DNA from: Ashinkailepas kermadecensis
Lineage: Eukaryota; Arthropoda; Thecostraca; Neolepadidae
Reading direction: 5' to 3'
Length of the DNA: 64,000 bases
NCBI GenBank assembly: GCA_034440615.1
Contig: JAOTOM010004838.1
Coordinates: 372,001-436,000 of the forward strand
Below, piece by piece: positions 1 through 11,205 of the stretch; position 1 is the stretch's first letter; each line of letters begins with the position of its first letter. The position numbers were made by a program, and so were the translations under genes. Under the pieces are notes generated by a model. That model did not search any database. It was not told the DNA's origin and saw only the letters and a list, made by a program, of their open reading frames with translations.

Positions 1-1640
1 TACCATAACCTAATAACCATAACGAACATAACCTAATCTAGCATATCCTAACCTCCCTTTGCAGACAAAACAAACATAAAAATTAAATTACAAAACAATT
101 TTAAGCAATATACGTTCTGTACCTTTTCAAAATCACAAAACCGAACGCAACCTAACCTAACCTAACGTCAGCTACTTTTGAAGGAAAAATTCCCGATTTT
201 TAGAAAATTTTCAAATATTTTTGAAAAATTTCCCAACTTAAAAAAAAACTAAACTAGCCTAACCTAACAAAACCGGTAATATTGTGCTTTAAGGTGGTAA
301 CAAGACAAGTTTTTACACACCTTTGTCTCCATATAGCAAACAAATGGGTTAGGCTTGGTTAAGTTAAGTTAGTTTAGGTTTTTCAAGTTGGAAAACTTTT
401 CAAAACAATTCCAATACAGTTTCCTCACAAATTTAAATTTGTTAAATTTGCAGTTTGAGGTGTTTTTTGTTGTTGATTTTTTGGAATTTTTCTTCAGAAT
501 ACATGTTTATGAAGGTGACTAAGATGACCACTTATTTTCTGTGCAAATGCTTACTTTTCAGGTTGTAAGCAAAATATTTCCAAAAGGGCTCTGAGTTAGG
601 TACCATAGCATAAAAATAAATGTTTTTTAATGCATCAAAACCTAGCCTAGCCTAGCCGAACCTACCTTTTGAGAAAACAAAATCAAAAAAGTAAAATTAG
701 AAAATGTCAGGAAGCAATTTATTTTCTGAAAATTCTCAACATTAAAAAAGAAACCTAACCCAACCTAACCTAACCTCAGCTGCTTCTCAAGAAAAAATCA
801 ATTTTTTAAAAAAATGTTTGTACAATTTTTAGGACACTTCGGCATTATTGTGCTTTAAGGTGGTAACAAGAAAAGTTGTTTATGGGAGCTGTATGACCAA
901 CAAAGTAAATGCGGCAGTAAGCCCAAATAACGAACCAACCAACCAAGAAAAGTTCTTACACACATTTGTCTCCATAAAGCAAACAAATGAGTTAGGTTTG
1001 TTTAGGTTAGATTTGTTTCGGTTATTTAAGTTGACAAATTTGTAAATTTTTTCCAATAAAAAAAATGCAGTTCCACAGAAAATAAGTGGTCCCATCATCT
1101 TTGTCACCCTCATGAAGATGGTATTCTGAAGAAGAATTCCAAATAAATAAACAAAAACGCCTTCAACTGCAAATTTACAAATGTTTTTTTCCTTCAAGAG
1201 CAACTCATGTTAGGTTAGGTTAGGATGGGTTCGATTTTAAAATTAGGAAAATTTTCAGAACATAAAATGCTTTAACTTTTTCTAATATTATTGTTTGATT
1301 TTTTCTCCAAAGGGAGGATAGGCTAGGTTAGGTTAGGTTATGCTGAATTTTTATTCTATTTTTTTATACATTTATTTTATGCTATGCTACCTAACTCAAA
1401 TACCCTTTGTTGGTGTTATTTTGCTTACAACTTGAAAAGTAAGCATTTGCATAGAAAAAGAGTGGTCCCATCATCTTAGTCACCTTCATAAACATTGCAT
1501 TTAAATGATAAATTCCAAGGATTCTAAACCATCTTAAAGCACAAATTTACCACCAAACCGAACCCATTCGTTTGCTCTATGGAGGAAAATGTGTGTAAAA
1601 CTTGTCTTGTTACCACCTTAAAGCACAATAATACTCAAAT
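1..1640. repeat. Dispersed repeat family with TTAGG/CCTAA islands, copies in both orientations
   Basis: AT-rich DNA holding several diverged copies of one repeat. Shared landmarks are a block reading 'gtgctttaaggtggtaac', a block reading 'cccatcatcttagtcacc', and short runs of TTAGG or CCTAA. Copies near 270-620 and 835-1205 run forward; one near 1360-1640 is the reverse complement of the first. The TTAGG pentamer is the usual arthropod telomere unit, but here it occurs as only 2-4 units inside repeats, so this is not a telomere tract. No coding sequence was recognised. Confidence 0.7.
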
Positions 1641-2630
1641 ATGGTAGGTAGGTACCTGTTAGGTATCTGGCATTAATATAGAAACACCGTGCAGAAATCA
1701 GAAAAAAGGCACGGACCGGACTCGTTGAAGCTTACGTGCCAACTTATTCCCATATTGTTTCTTTGGAAATTAAATATCAGCAAGTTATTCACTGCTTAAA
1801 ATCACACCAATCTGCAAACACATCAGGTGTGAAGTATAAAAAATGGAGCAGCGCGACTTCACATGAGTTTGGCCATCGGATTAAACATCGCGCGCAATTG
1901 CACCACAAATGTCTCACCTCCGTAATATTTGCCGATCACAATCGCAGGGCTCAAAAATAGCGCCGTCCTGGCGATAGCGTCGGCGACCAGGTGCAGACTC
2001 ACCAGGCCGCAGTGGCGACCAAAACCAGAATTTGGTTTGATATGTCCGTCAATATTTGAACCATAAATTATAGAATTAGTCGATGTATCAGATATTTTCA
2101 TTTAGCAGCAATGATCTTTTTCCAGATCAAAAGTATACTAGGAGCGTACCACTGATGCTATCAAATATTCCGTCCCTCTGACCTACCACATTTATACTAG
2201 AACCTCCCGTGGGCACAGGACTGCGCTTTTCTGACAACCACAACGCTAAACCAATGGCATACCGTGGTCGCCCAAACCGCCGACGAACGCCGACCCGCCG
2301 ACCAATGTGGTCGTCGCCTAGGAATCTAGTTGTAAATGAGGAATTGGAAATCAGGCAACTCTTGGTCGCTTGTTCAATCGTTCGTTCAAAAATTGGTTGT
2401 TTACGGTACTTGTACCTAATCGTGATGGTCAATTAATGTCGCGTTTTCGTGAATTGATTGCTTGACTGCCTTGATTCATATTGACATTGCCGAGGTAGGT
2501 ACCTAGTTAGATATCCAGGCGTGTACTCCATTCAACCATTCAAGATACTTACAGGGAGCCAGTTTGCTACTGGAGGTCAGAGGTCAAATTGGATCAGGAT
2601 AATACAGAAAGGTATGTTGATGCTTCTACC
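1641..2630. other. Unannotated unique-looking stretch
   Basis: About 1 kb with moderate GC. Short open frames exist on both strands near 1860-2436, but they overlap each other, show no recognisable domain and have no clear splice sites. I see no gene here. Confidence 0.4.
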
Positions 2631-2702
2631 TACTTAGATAGGTAGGTACCTAGGTAGGAACCTACCTAGGTACCAAGGTACCTTCCTAGGTACAAGGATA
2701 TG
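2631..2702. repeat. GGTACCTAGG palindromic cluster
   Basis: Dense run of the words GGTAGGTACCTAGG and CCTAGGTACC on both strands, so the segment is strongly self-complementary. The same word recurs singly near 1651, 2494, 6217 and 12836, which suggests it belongs to a dispersed repeat. Confidence 0.6.
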
Positions 2703-3149
2703 ATAATAGGTAGCAGTGTCCAGAGTGTAAGCATTGGTAAGCTTGTTTTTTACTTTGGATATGGCATTTTAAGACAAAAATATTATAAGGAAACGTTTCA
2801 TAATGGGATTAGGATGATGTAGCATGTTGCCTACCTAACCATTTACCTATTACCAGCACAAGTGCATGCATACTTTTCAGTTGGTAACAGATAATATCAA
2901 CATATTGATATTTAGTTGGGGCAATATATAATGAAGAAGAATGTAATATGTCAAATAAATCCTAATCGAACATAGCCGCTGCAGCCAGGTTATTTTATGC
3001 TTTATCCCATGTGTTATGTCAAGCCTTTCATTCTAACCTAGTCTTTTTCTTTCTTGAAATAAATATATCAGAGTCGAACACTAACGTCAGAAAAAGGAAA
3101 AATCAAACATTTGCTGCAAAAAACAAGAAAGCAAAACATAATTTCATTC
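2703..3149. other. No gene seen
   Basis: AT-rich, with no open frame of note and no recognised repeat end. Confidence 0.4.
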
Positions 3150-4265
3150 CATTTTGAGCAGGAATGAATGGTTCCATTGTCTTAATCATGTTCAGAAATA
3201 TGATCTCACAATATTGGGTATAATTGCACTTTAAGGTATGCATGAGGCAAGTTTTGCACACATTTTACCTCCATGAAGCAAACAATAGGGTAAGGACTGG
3301 TTAGGTTAAGCTTTTCTTTTAAGTTAAAAACACTCCTTTTTAACCCTTTTCAACAAAAAAGTCTTTCTTCAAAAACAGATTGAGGTAGGGTAGGCTATGT
3401 TAGGTTTTTTAATTTGAAAAATGTTTAGAAAAATGGAAAATTTTATTTTTGCAAGGAATGTATTTTCCTACATGGAAGGTTAGGCTAGGCTAGGTTAGGT
3501 TATGTTATGTTCATTTTTTTCTTTCTTTTGCACGTTATTTTTATTCTATATTACCCAACTCCAAGCCCATTTGTTGGTGTTATTTTGCCTACTAACTGAA
3601 AAGTATGCATATGCACATGAAATGAGTGGTCACATCATGTTGACCACATTCATAGAGATTGCATTGGAAAAAGAAATTCCAAGAATTCAAAAATTACCTT
3701 AAGGTGCAGATTTACCTAATATTGTCCTGAAGTGTCATGTCATTCTGAAAGTTAAAAATACATCTAGTGTAAAATTTTGGGTATTATTGTGCTTTTAGGT
3801 ATTCACAGGACAAGTTTTACACACATTTTACTGCCATGAAGCAAATAATGTTTTTAGGTTTGGTTATGTTAGGTTAGTTTAAGTGTTTTTATTGATAACA
3901 ATTTTCCTTTTTTATTTAAAAAATGTTGATTTTTCCTTCAAAAGCAGGTTAGGCTAGGTTAGGTTAGGTTTTTCATTTGATGAATCTTGAGAAATAAGTA
4001 TGTAATCTTTACATTTTTTAATATTTATTTTCTCATCGTAGCTTGGTTAGGTTATGCTATTTCTTTTGCTTTTGAACATTATTTGTATGCTATATTACCC
4101 AATTGAAGGACACATTTTTAGTGTTCTTCTACCTGCCAACTGAAAAAAAGTCAGTATTTGCAGAGGAAATGAGCAGTCACATCATGTTAACCATGTTCAT
4201 AATCCGTTGGAGAAGGAAGGTCCAATACTTCAAAAATTACCTTAAATCATAAATGTACCACCTTT
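3150..4265. repeat. Further copies of the TTAGG-island repeat
   Basis: Two diverged tandem copies, near 3150-3730 and 3780-4260, of the family seen at the start of the window. Each has the 'cacatcatgtt' block, an 'attacctta' end and TTAGG islands (for example 3480-3500 and 3955-3970). The segment 3540-3720 closely matches 39660-39830. Confidence 0.7.
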
Positions 4266-4649
4266 TGTGGGGACAAAATTAACTTGTACTTTTTGTATTT
4301 CATTAAATTAGAAATCCTAACATAAGATATACTGTGATAACACCTTTGCTTTACAGAGGAAAAGCATGTGATTACTGATTAGTATGTATTGTATACAGTC
4401 TAAACTACAAATTACTGAAGCTCCTAAGATGGCAAGTGGAGAAGGTTTAGATAAAGATACCTATATGGACGAACATTGGAATGTAGAGCTGGTGCTGATT
4501 TGGTCTGCTTACTTTGCTTTCCTTTGCCATCCACCCTGCCATTCCAGAATGTGCTGTGCCACTTCCAATTATTTCTCAACGAAAAAAAAACAGCAACTCT
4601 AATATGCACACAGATTACAGCACAATGATGGTACTTTTCTTTGTATAGG
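4266..4649. other. No gene seen
   Basis: AT-rich. A 72-codon open frame at 4384-4602 has no recognisable domain. Confidence 0.35.
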
Positions 4650-5125
4650 TATCATCCAGATACTTTGAATAGGATATATCTAGGATAGATGGTATTTTTC
4701 CACTCTGGCCAGGATATGGGTCTTCAGCATCCAAATCCAGTGTGAAAACAGTACATGCATATTATGCTGAATTTCAAATAAAGTAATTGTACCAGAATTT
4801 TGGTGCACTGTACAATCATTCCAGGACATGCACAGATGTGCAGAGTTTGGCTTGAAAAATATGCTTTGTTCAGGCATATTTTGTGCCCACGTTACTTATC
4901 CAGATATGTTGAATAGTATCTATCTAGAATAGATGGTATTTTTCCACTCTGGCCAGGATATGGCTAGGATATGGGACTCCAGCATCCCAATCCAGTGTCA
5001 AAAGAATACATGCATGTTATGCTGGACTTCAAACTGAAATAATTGTGCCAGAATTATGTTGCCCTGTATAATCATGGCACAAGTACAGATGTGTTGAGTT
5101 ATGTTTGAAAGTAATGCTTGGTTGA
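4650..5125 (+). repeat. Tandem duplication, period about 244 bp
   Basis: The segment from about 4650 to 4880 is repeated at about 4898-5125 with roughly 80-85% identity by eye. For example, the word 'ggtatttttccactctgg' begins at 4691 and again at 4935. Both copies are non-coding. It is an old local duplication. Confidence 0.8.
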
Positions 5126-5487
5126 AGCGTAATTTTTGCTAAGTATCCCTGGATACGTACCATTATTTCATTTTGTTCTGGAACTATGTTAGATATGTCT
5201 AGAGTAATATGCATTCTCAAGTTGCTTCAACATGGGCAGCAACTTAAAACCAGTAAAGTTTGGTTAAATGCATTTCCCTTCAATAAAGCTGTCATGAGCT
5301 GTAGCATATCTGTACATGTGATGTAAGTTCGGTGCTGTGTGTCAAAATTATGATGGAATTCTTCAGTTTCAAAGCAAGGAGGGTTGGACATGGTTGAATT
5401 TGTTATTTAATGTTGTATTTCGAGAGCAAAATGTTTAATTTAATTAACATTTCTATTCCAAAATTGTATTTTTTTATTTCTGAACCA
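5126..5487. other. No gene seen
   Basis: AT-rich flank of the TTAA-bounded element that follows. Nothing recognised. Confidence 0.35.
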
Positions 5488-6051
5488 TTAAAGGAAACTA
5501 ACCACCTTTATAATGGGATTTTAACTGAGATAGCAGTTTTGAAGACCACGTCGAGAAATCACTTACCGCATACTCCGTTCGGTCCAAACCATCTTCCAGC
5601 CGAAGTTATAAGGCCTTTTATCATCGGTTTTGGGACATGGACAGACTCGGTGGGCGTTGTGAAAATTCCTTCATATGGAAGCAAACAGCATTTCAATGGA
5701 AATTAAACCTTTTATTTAATTAAGCCTAATTAAACCTAAAGGCTTTAATTAAATTTAATTTAAATTTAATTAAAAATTTAATTAAATTAAATTAATGGGG
5801 TCTGGAAGTTGATAAAGATGTAGATGGCGCTGAGAGTCAATGGTCACCCAGCCTTCTTTGGCAAACCTAAAGCGCTATGTTTTGTGGGTTAGGGAGGGCA
5901 GAATCTTTATATTTAAAAAGCCTAGTACATTTTGTAAGCAGCGTATGTTGTTTGCGCGTATTTAATTATGTTGAATGTACTTCAGACACGTCTAGTTTGC
6001 TGGAATATTTACCATTAGTGCGCTAGAAATTAGGAGAAGCAAGCCAGAAGT

Positions 6052-6120
6052 ATGGGTGTATGTGCGGTTCCCGGCTGCCATAAACGTGATCCATCTATCA
6101 GGTTTCCAGCAGACTGCAAG
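6052..6120 (+). CDS. First exon of a THAP-domain (C2CH zinc finger) protein
   Basis: ATG at 6052 opens 23 codons reading M-G-V-C-A-V-P-G-C-H-K-R and then S-I-R-F-P, followed at once by a consensus donor GTAAGA at 6121. The spacing C-x4-C followed by a short linker and an R/H-F-P motif is the N-terminal half of a THAP finger, which binds DNA in P-element and Kolobok transposases and in cellular THAP proteins. The following exon, which should carry the invariant Trp and the C-x2-H of the finger, was not found downstream. It may be lost, be interrupted by the MITE at 6464-6646, or be too diverged to spot. Its place between inverted repeats suggests transposon origin rather than a host gene. Confidence 0.6.
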
Positions 6121-6463
6121 GTAAGAAGGCAGAAAATTGATTTGAAAAACAACTATTGTTTGACTGCCTTTCTGTAAAAGACGTAGTGGGAACCATTTAG
6201 GAAAGCACTGGTAAGGTACCTAGGCACATTAGGTACCAAGGTAAGTACCTATCTATTGTCCAGACTGTAAAGTATGGCACAAGGTTCACTGGGGCACATC
6301 AGCCCACAGTGAAAATATGCACCAATCCACACCAAGGGTGAGAACAAAGATAAGAAGAACTATAAGAGATAAGAACTATACAACAAAGATAAGAACTATA
6401 AGAAAAATGGATCCATGATAGGTAGGTACTACGCCTGTAGGAAAGCTGTGGAAATGTAGGAAC

Positions 6464-6646
6464 CAGGGTTGGCAAAATACCGGTAAAAACTAGTTTATGT
6501 CATGTTAGTGGCAGAAACCATGGCTGGTATTTACCAGTATTTACCAGTATAAAGTGGTTAATACCAGTATAAATGAGTCAACACCACTGGTTTATACCGG
6601 TTTATACCAGTAAAAACCATCCTGTGGCAAAAACTGGTCAACCCTG
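6464..6646. mobile_element. hAT-type MITE, 183 bp, with 8-bp target duplication
   Basis: Starts CAGGGTTGG and ends CAACCCTG. It is flanked on both sides by the identical 8-mer GTAGGAAC (6456-6463 and 6647-6654). The interior is rich in 'accagtat' and its complement and folds back on itself. An 8-bp duplication with CAGGG ends is typical of hAT elements. The copy is non-coding and nested in the TTAA-flanked element. A related left end, 'gcagggttgg', lies at about 44872. Confidence 0.85.
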
Positions 6647-7014
6647 GTAGGAACAGTTATCTAAGTAGGTTGAGGTATGGGGAAGCAATATTATATTAGC
6701 TTAAAGATTATTAAATGCATCCACCAATATTATGCAAATATTGTTTGTGAATGCATCATTAATTTATTGTAAAATTGTATTGCAACCCCCTGCAAAAAGG
6801 ACTCCAAAAAAGTTACCATAGTTACCCTGGCCATGGTTGAGGTGGCCACAGCATATTCTCCACCCATGCTGCTTACCTTACCTTACCTTAAGTACCTATG
6901 GTCGGGTAAAAATTACGCCAAAAAGTTGGTCCTGATTATAACAAAACATTACCCTTTCCTTATCTCAGTCCTGTTGATTCAGATTAGAGTCGTTAGTAAA
7001 AAGAGAATAAGGAA

Positions 7015-7112
7015 AATCACCCACACAAACACACACACAGATGCACATATCACATGCACCCATGCATACACAACACCCACACCCCACACTCACCCAACAA
7101 ATCTCACCAAAA
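7015..7112 (+). repeat. CA-rich low-complexity tract
   Basis: Imperfect run of CACA, ACCCACA and related words. The open frames that cross it are by-products. Confidence 0.7.
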
Positions 7113-7786
7113 GCCAGCACATGCATTTTTAACAGTAGGTGGGTAGAGATCTCTTACCTCTGGACCAGCTCTTCCTTCCTGCCCTTTGTGGATGCATGCC
7201 TTTCCCTTAATAAGCTTGAAAGTTGAGGTGTTGTGAAACTCCCATAAAAATCCCTATCACTATTCAAGTCCATAATTGCGCCTAGTAGCTACCACCGTAA
7301 CGTGCAGTCAATAGCAAAGCACTTGCCAGCTCAGACGCGTATGTTCTACCCAAGCTAGTGGCCAGAGTCCGATAATTGGCGAGTTCCTGGCACACTGTAA
7401 CCCATGAACAACCTTTCTTCAACACAATATTTCCGAAATCCTTGGCCTAAATGACTTGCAACCCTAATAAAAGCCACATGCCAACACCGACTCCCGGCAA
7501 CCCCACGCAAAATGCACAGCAAAGATGGCCGACGCCTCCTCGTCGGGTGACCATTGCGTACAGCGCCGCCCTGGTGGCCAAATCGTAGCTTTCAGACCCC
7601 ATTAAACTTTAATCGAACCTAGAGGCGAACCTTTAGAGGCCTATGATAAAAAAATTCCCAAATCCCGTTTTTTGAAGTATGGGCATAATATTTCGCAAAA
7701 CCAATGTCATATTCATCATTTTCAGGTGCCAATACCCCTAATTAGTATGATTGCAGAATTTCGGCAAGGTGGTTAGTTTCCTTTAA

Positions 7787-8594
7787 CTCCTTTCTGTATT
7801 TTCCAGTTAGCTTGGGCGTGTCAATGAAACAGGAATAAGTTTGCAGTTATTTGCAAACATCTCAAATCTTTTGATGAAAAGGTCCCATATATTATAATCC
7901 CATATATTCCAGATAATTCCACATGGAGGATAATTTTCTGGATGACAAACATCTAGTACAGGAGCATTCTTTCAACCCTGGTTGGACAGAGTACATGTCA
8001 GCAGTCAGCAGGCTGGATTGGTGCTTTGCAATCCTGGATGTGGAGAGGACATTTTTGGGTGTAATTGAATATGGAGAGGATATCTGTATTCCAGCTTATG
8101 ACATCAGAATCTCGGCTTGTACTTTCCAGTAAATCTTGAGCACGTCACAGAGCAGTTCATTGTCAAGAACCATTATTGAACTACAAGTGAGACAAATGAA
8201 GAAGATTTCCTCAAGAGGATGATGCTTTGGATGCACCAAATCTAGGATTAGCCAATTTTTCCAACCCCGGCAGTCACTGATCTGGTTGTATATGTACCCC
8301 ACCATTTCTGATTACTATCGATCGCATATTCTTCAATGCTCAGCTGAGTGGGGTGATGCCAGGGTGCAAGATTTGGCTTGTGGGTGCAGTGTATTGATAT
8401 ATTATGGCCAGCCAAACATTTTAATTCAAATTAGCATTATTCGCGTTAATCTCAGTTAACCCCACTATCGCCTATTATTATATTCCCTGCATGCATTGCG
8501 TTTTGTGTGAACCCATTTCTCCTTTATCAAGGTAAGCGGGATATCGGTCTTTACGTCGGTCCTGGCTCCGCACTGCAAGAGCCGAACTAAAAGC
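7787..8594. other. No firm gene
   Basis: A 69-codon open frame at 7923-8132 and short antisense frames are present, without a known domain. Nothing else stands out. Confidence 0.35.
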
Positions 8595-9068
8595 ATGGAT
8601 TCGCGAGGCTGCTTCAAGGACAGCGACAAGAAGTTGTCGTACAAGATGGACAACATCCGCATAGTCAGTGACCTGCGCGCCATCAAGGCTTCGCCGACCG
8701 AGAGTGTCGTCGGCGCTGTACTGGCGGCTGCGTCTCGCCTGCATATTAGCGGGTTGATTTCCAACACCGTGCCACCAGAGTCCGTCCGCGCCGCTTACCA
8801 CGTCCTGAAGAAACTGCCGTGCTCGCAGTGCAAGTCTCGGCACTGGTGGTACATCTGTGGCTTATCTACATCTGTTTGGCACACATCGCTTGCTGACCAC
8901 CAAAACGTCTCATATCAGTTGATCGTTCGACGGAACGCCCCTGACGTGGCACGCAGACTGTATCACAGAATGAGTGCTGCAAAGAAACCCTTGCTTGAAC
9001 AATTGAACAACTTTATACTTGAGAGCATTGGGGAGGGGGGGGGAGGGGGTCGATGGCATGAACTGTGA
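8595..9068 (+). CDS. Hypothetical open frame, 157 codons
   Basis: An uninterrupted frame whose first 300 bases are GC-rich and codon-like, in contrast to AT-rich flanks. The product has a mixed helical N-terminal half and one C-x2-C pair (PCSQC) near residue 77, and ends in a Gly run encoded by a G-rich tract. I do not recognise a family. Antisense frames of 100-121 codons overlap it, so the openness may simply reflect GC content. It could be an exon of an unseen gene, part of a mobile element, or chance. Confidence 0.25.
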   Translation: MDSRGCFKDSDKKLSYKMDNIRIVSDLRAIKASPTESVVGAVLAAASRLHISGLISNTVPPESVRAAYHVLKKLPCSQCKSRHWWYICGLSTSVWHTSLADHQNVSYQLIVRRNAPDVARRLYHRMSAAKKPLLEQLNNFILESIGEGGGGGRWHEL

Positions 9069-9175
9069 TTTCCCGCTACAAGTCGTCGAAGCACCTTTAG
9101 AGTTTAGCATATCTTACGTCTGTAGAGATGTGGCAAAGTGGTAGGAACTACTTGTGATACTTGTGATGACTATTT

Positions 9176-9830
9176 GAGGCGTCCGCTGCCGCACCTGTGA
9201 GGCGCTTACTGCCACGGCTGTGAGGTGGCCACTGCTACGGCTGTGAAGCGGCCGTTATTATGTTTGTGAGGCGGACACTGCCACGGCTGTGAGACGATGG
9301 CTGTCATGGCTGTGAGGCGGCCACTGCCACGACTGTGAGGCGGTCACTTACCACACCTGTGAGGGGGCCGCTGCCATGGCTGTGAGGCGGCCACTGCCGC
9401 ACCTGTGAGGCGGCTGCTGTCATGACTGTCAGGCGGCCACTTCCGCACCTGTGGGGCGGCTGCTGTCATGACTGTCAGGCGGCCACTTCCGCACCTGTGG
9501 GGCGGCCGTTGTAATGACTGTGAGGCGCCCACTTCCGCACCTGTGAGGCGGCCGCTGTCATGACTGTGAGGCGGCCACTGTCATGACTGTAAGGTGGCCG
9601 CTGCTCTGGCTGTGAGGTGGCTGTTGTGAGGGCTGTGAGGAAGCCGCTCCCGCAACTGTGAGGCGGCCACGGCCACGGCTATGAGGCGGCCACTGCTGCG
9701 ACTGTGAGGCGGCCATGGTCAGGGCTGTGAGGCGGCCGCTGCCGCACCCGTGAGGCGGTCACTGTGATGGCTGTGAGGTTGCCGATGCCGCGGCTGTGAG
9801 GCCGCCACTGCCGCGGCTAAGACTGATCGG
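9176..9830. repeat. Minisatellite, about 23-bp unit
   Basis: About 28 degenerate copies of a unit like 'gaggcggccactgccacgg'. Pairs of units form a 46-bp dimer around 9420-9530. It is GC-rich and has no reliable coding content. Confidence 0.85.
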
Positions 9831-10080
9831 CAATGGTGTGAAATGTTATTTTAGTTATGCCCAATTTTGCATTGTCTTTAAAATTCTTTTTTGATAGGAC
9901 GCTATTTAGAAGTGCACCACTGAAATTCATATAGATCAGGATTCCATCCACACCAGCGTATTTTCATGTTTCTTCCACAAAATATATCCAGCTGCAAAAT
10001 GTGCTGAAAAAGATATTAAAGGAAAAGGCCTATGCCTACTAGTTCCGTTACTACCGTCCAAATGTAGAAGTACTGTACCT

Positions 10081-11205
10081 ATCTGTGTGGGTAACATCCT
10101 AAAATGGATAGGGTTGTGGCTTTCAGATAGACAGCAGAGAGTGATGCTAAATGGTACAAAATCATCATGGCAAAATGTTCTTAGTGGAGTCCCCCAGGGG
10201 TCAGTTCTGGGACCACTATTGTTCATTATGTTTGTAAATAACATTGAAAGTGGCCTAAGCAGTAAGGTTTTGAAATTTGCAGATGATTTGAAGGTCTTTA
10301 GGGCAATAACAGGGCACAATGAGCAGGTCTTGCTGCAGAAAGACTTAGACGAGCTTGTGAAGTGTTCCGAAAAATGCCAAATGAAATTTAATTTTGATAA
10401 GTGCAAAATCATGCATGTAGGTAGGCAGCATATCAAGGCTCCATACTTGATGGGTGGCCAAGTACTATCTGTGACTAAGCAGGAGAAAGACTTAGGTGTT
10501 ATTTTGAACACAAAATTGGGGGCATCAGAACAGACTAAAGAAGCCAGGAAGAAGGTACTAAGAATGCTTGGGGCAATAAATAGGAATGTATCATACAAAA
10601 GTGAGGAAGTCATCAGGAAGCTTTATTGTGCATATGTCAGGCCACATCTGGAATATTGTGTCCAAGCTTGGTCCCCTAGTTATGAAAAAGATTGTTCGCT
10701 TTTAGAGAGAGAGTACAAAAGAGGGCAACAAAAATGGTGAATGGTATGGGCAACCTAGCATATGAGGAAAGATTGAAGAAATTTAATATGTTTTCACTTA
10801 GATATAGAAGGCTGAGAGGAGATCTCATCGAGGTCTTTAAATTTGTTCATGGTCAGGAACAGGGTTATCTCAGGGAACTGTTTGAATTTAACAGAAATGA
10901 TGCAATTAGAGGTCATCAATTCAAAATTAAAGTTAATCACAGCAGGACAAGGTTAAGACAGTCCTTCTTCACCAACAGGGTAGTAGAACACTGGAACCAG
11001 CTGCCAGAAACCATTGTCAGTAGCAACACACTGAACATGTTTAAGAACAGCATAGACAATCATAAGAATAGGGGGCTTGTTTTTCTGTATTCCAGGGAGA
11101 GTTGATCAACACATTTGGTGGACAACTGGTTCAGTGTACAGAGTGCAGCCAAGAAGGGCCCTTGTGGCTCATAGTTGCACTGATCTTTTATGTCTTTATG
11201 TCTAT
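10081..11205 (+). pseudogene. CR1-like LINE, 5'-truncated reverse transcriptase end
   Basis: The frame from 10087 encodes the C-terminal half of a non-LTR reverse transcriptase. The fingers/palm motif SGVPQGSVLGPLLF is near residue 33, the catalytic FADD near residue 60, and the conserved 'YVRPHLEY' and 'AWSP' thumb region follows. After about 10705 the protein continues in another frame (10692-11105) as LERVQKRATKM, so a 2-bp expansion inside a GAGAGAG run has broken it. Endonuclease and N-terminal RT are missing. The 3' tail ends in 'tttatgtctttatgtc', a CR1-like tandem tail. It is a dead-on-arrival copy, related to but distinct from the one at 36.5-38.5 kb. Confidence 0.9.

Larger units (their letters stand above)
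5488..7786 (+). mobile_element. DNA transposon with TTAA target duplication and THAP exon (Kolobok-like or piggyBac-like)
   Basis: The outer ends read TTAA then AGGAAACTAACCACCTT (5492-5508), and the exact reverse complement at 7766-7782 followed by TTAA (7783-7786). A second, diverged inverted block lies inside: 5793-5850 against 7540-7605, both containing 'ggggtctg' and 'aatggtcaccc'. A THAP-type exon lies between them at 6052-6120. TTAA target sites are known for piggyBac and Kolobok; Kolobok elements have been reported to carry THAP-domain proteins, so Kolobok is my preferred call. I could not find a complete transposase, so the copy is probably internally deleted or decayed. It is interrupted by a 183-bp hAT MITE and by CA-rich DNA near 7015-7110. 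Confidence 0.7.

Noticed and set aside
1..4265. Possible chromosome end, because of TTAGG runs
   Set aside because: Runs are only 2-4 units, in both orientations, and embedded in an interspersed repeat that also occurs at 39.6 kb.
10000..10613. 225-codon minus-strand frame from 9936
   Set aside because: It is the antisense of the CR1 reverse transcriptase.
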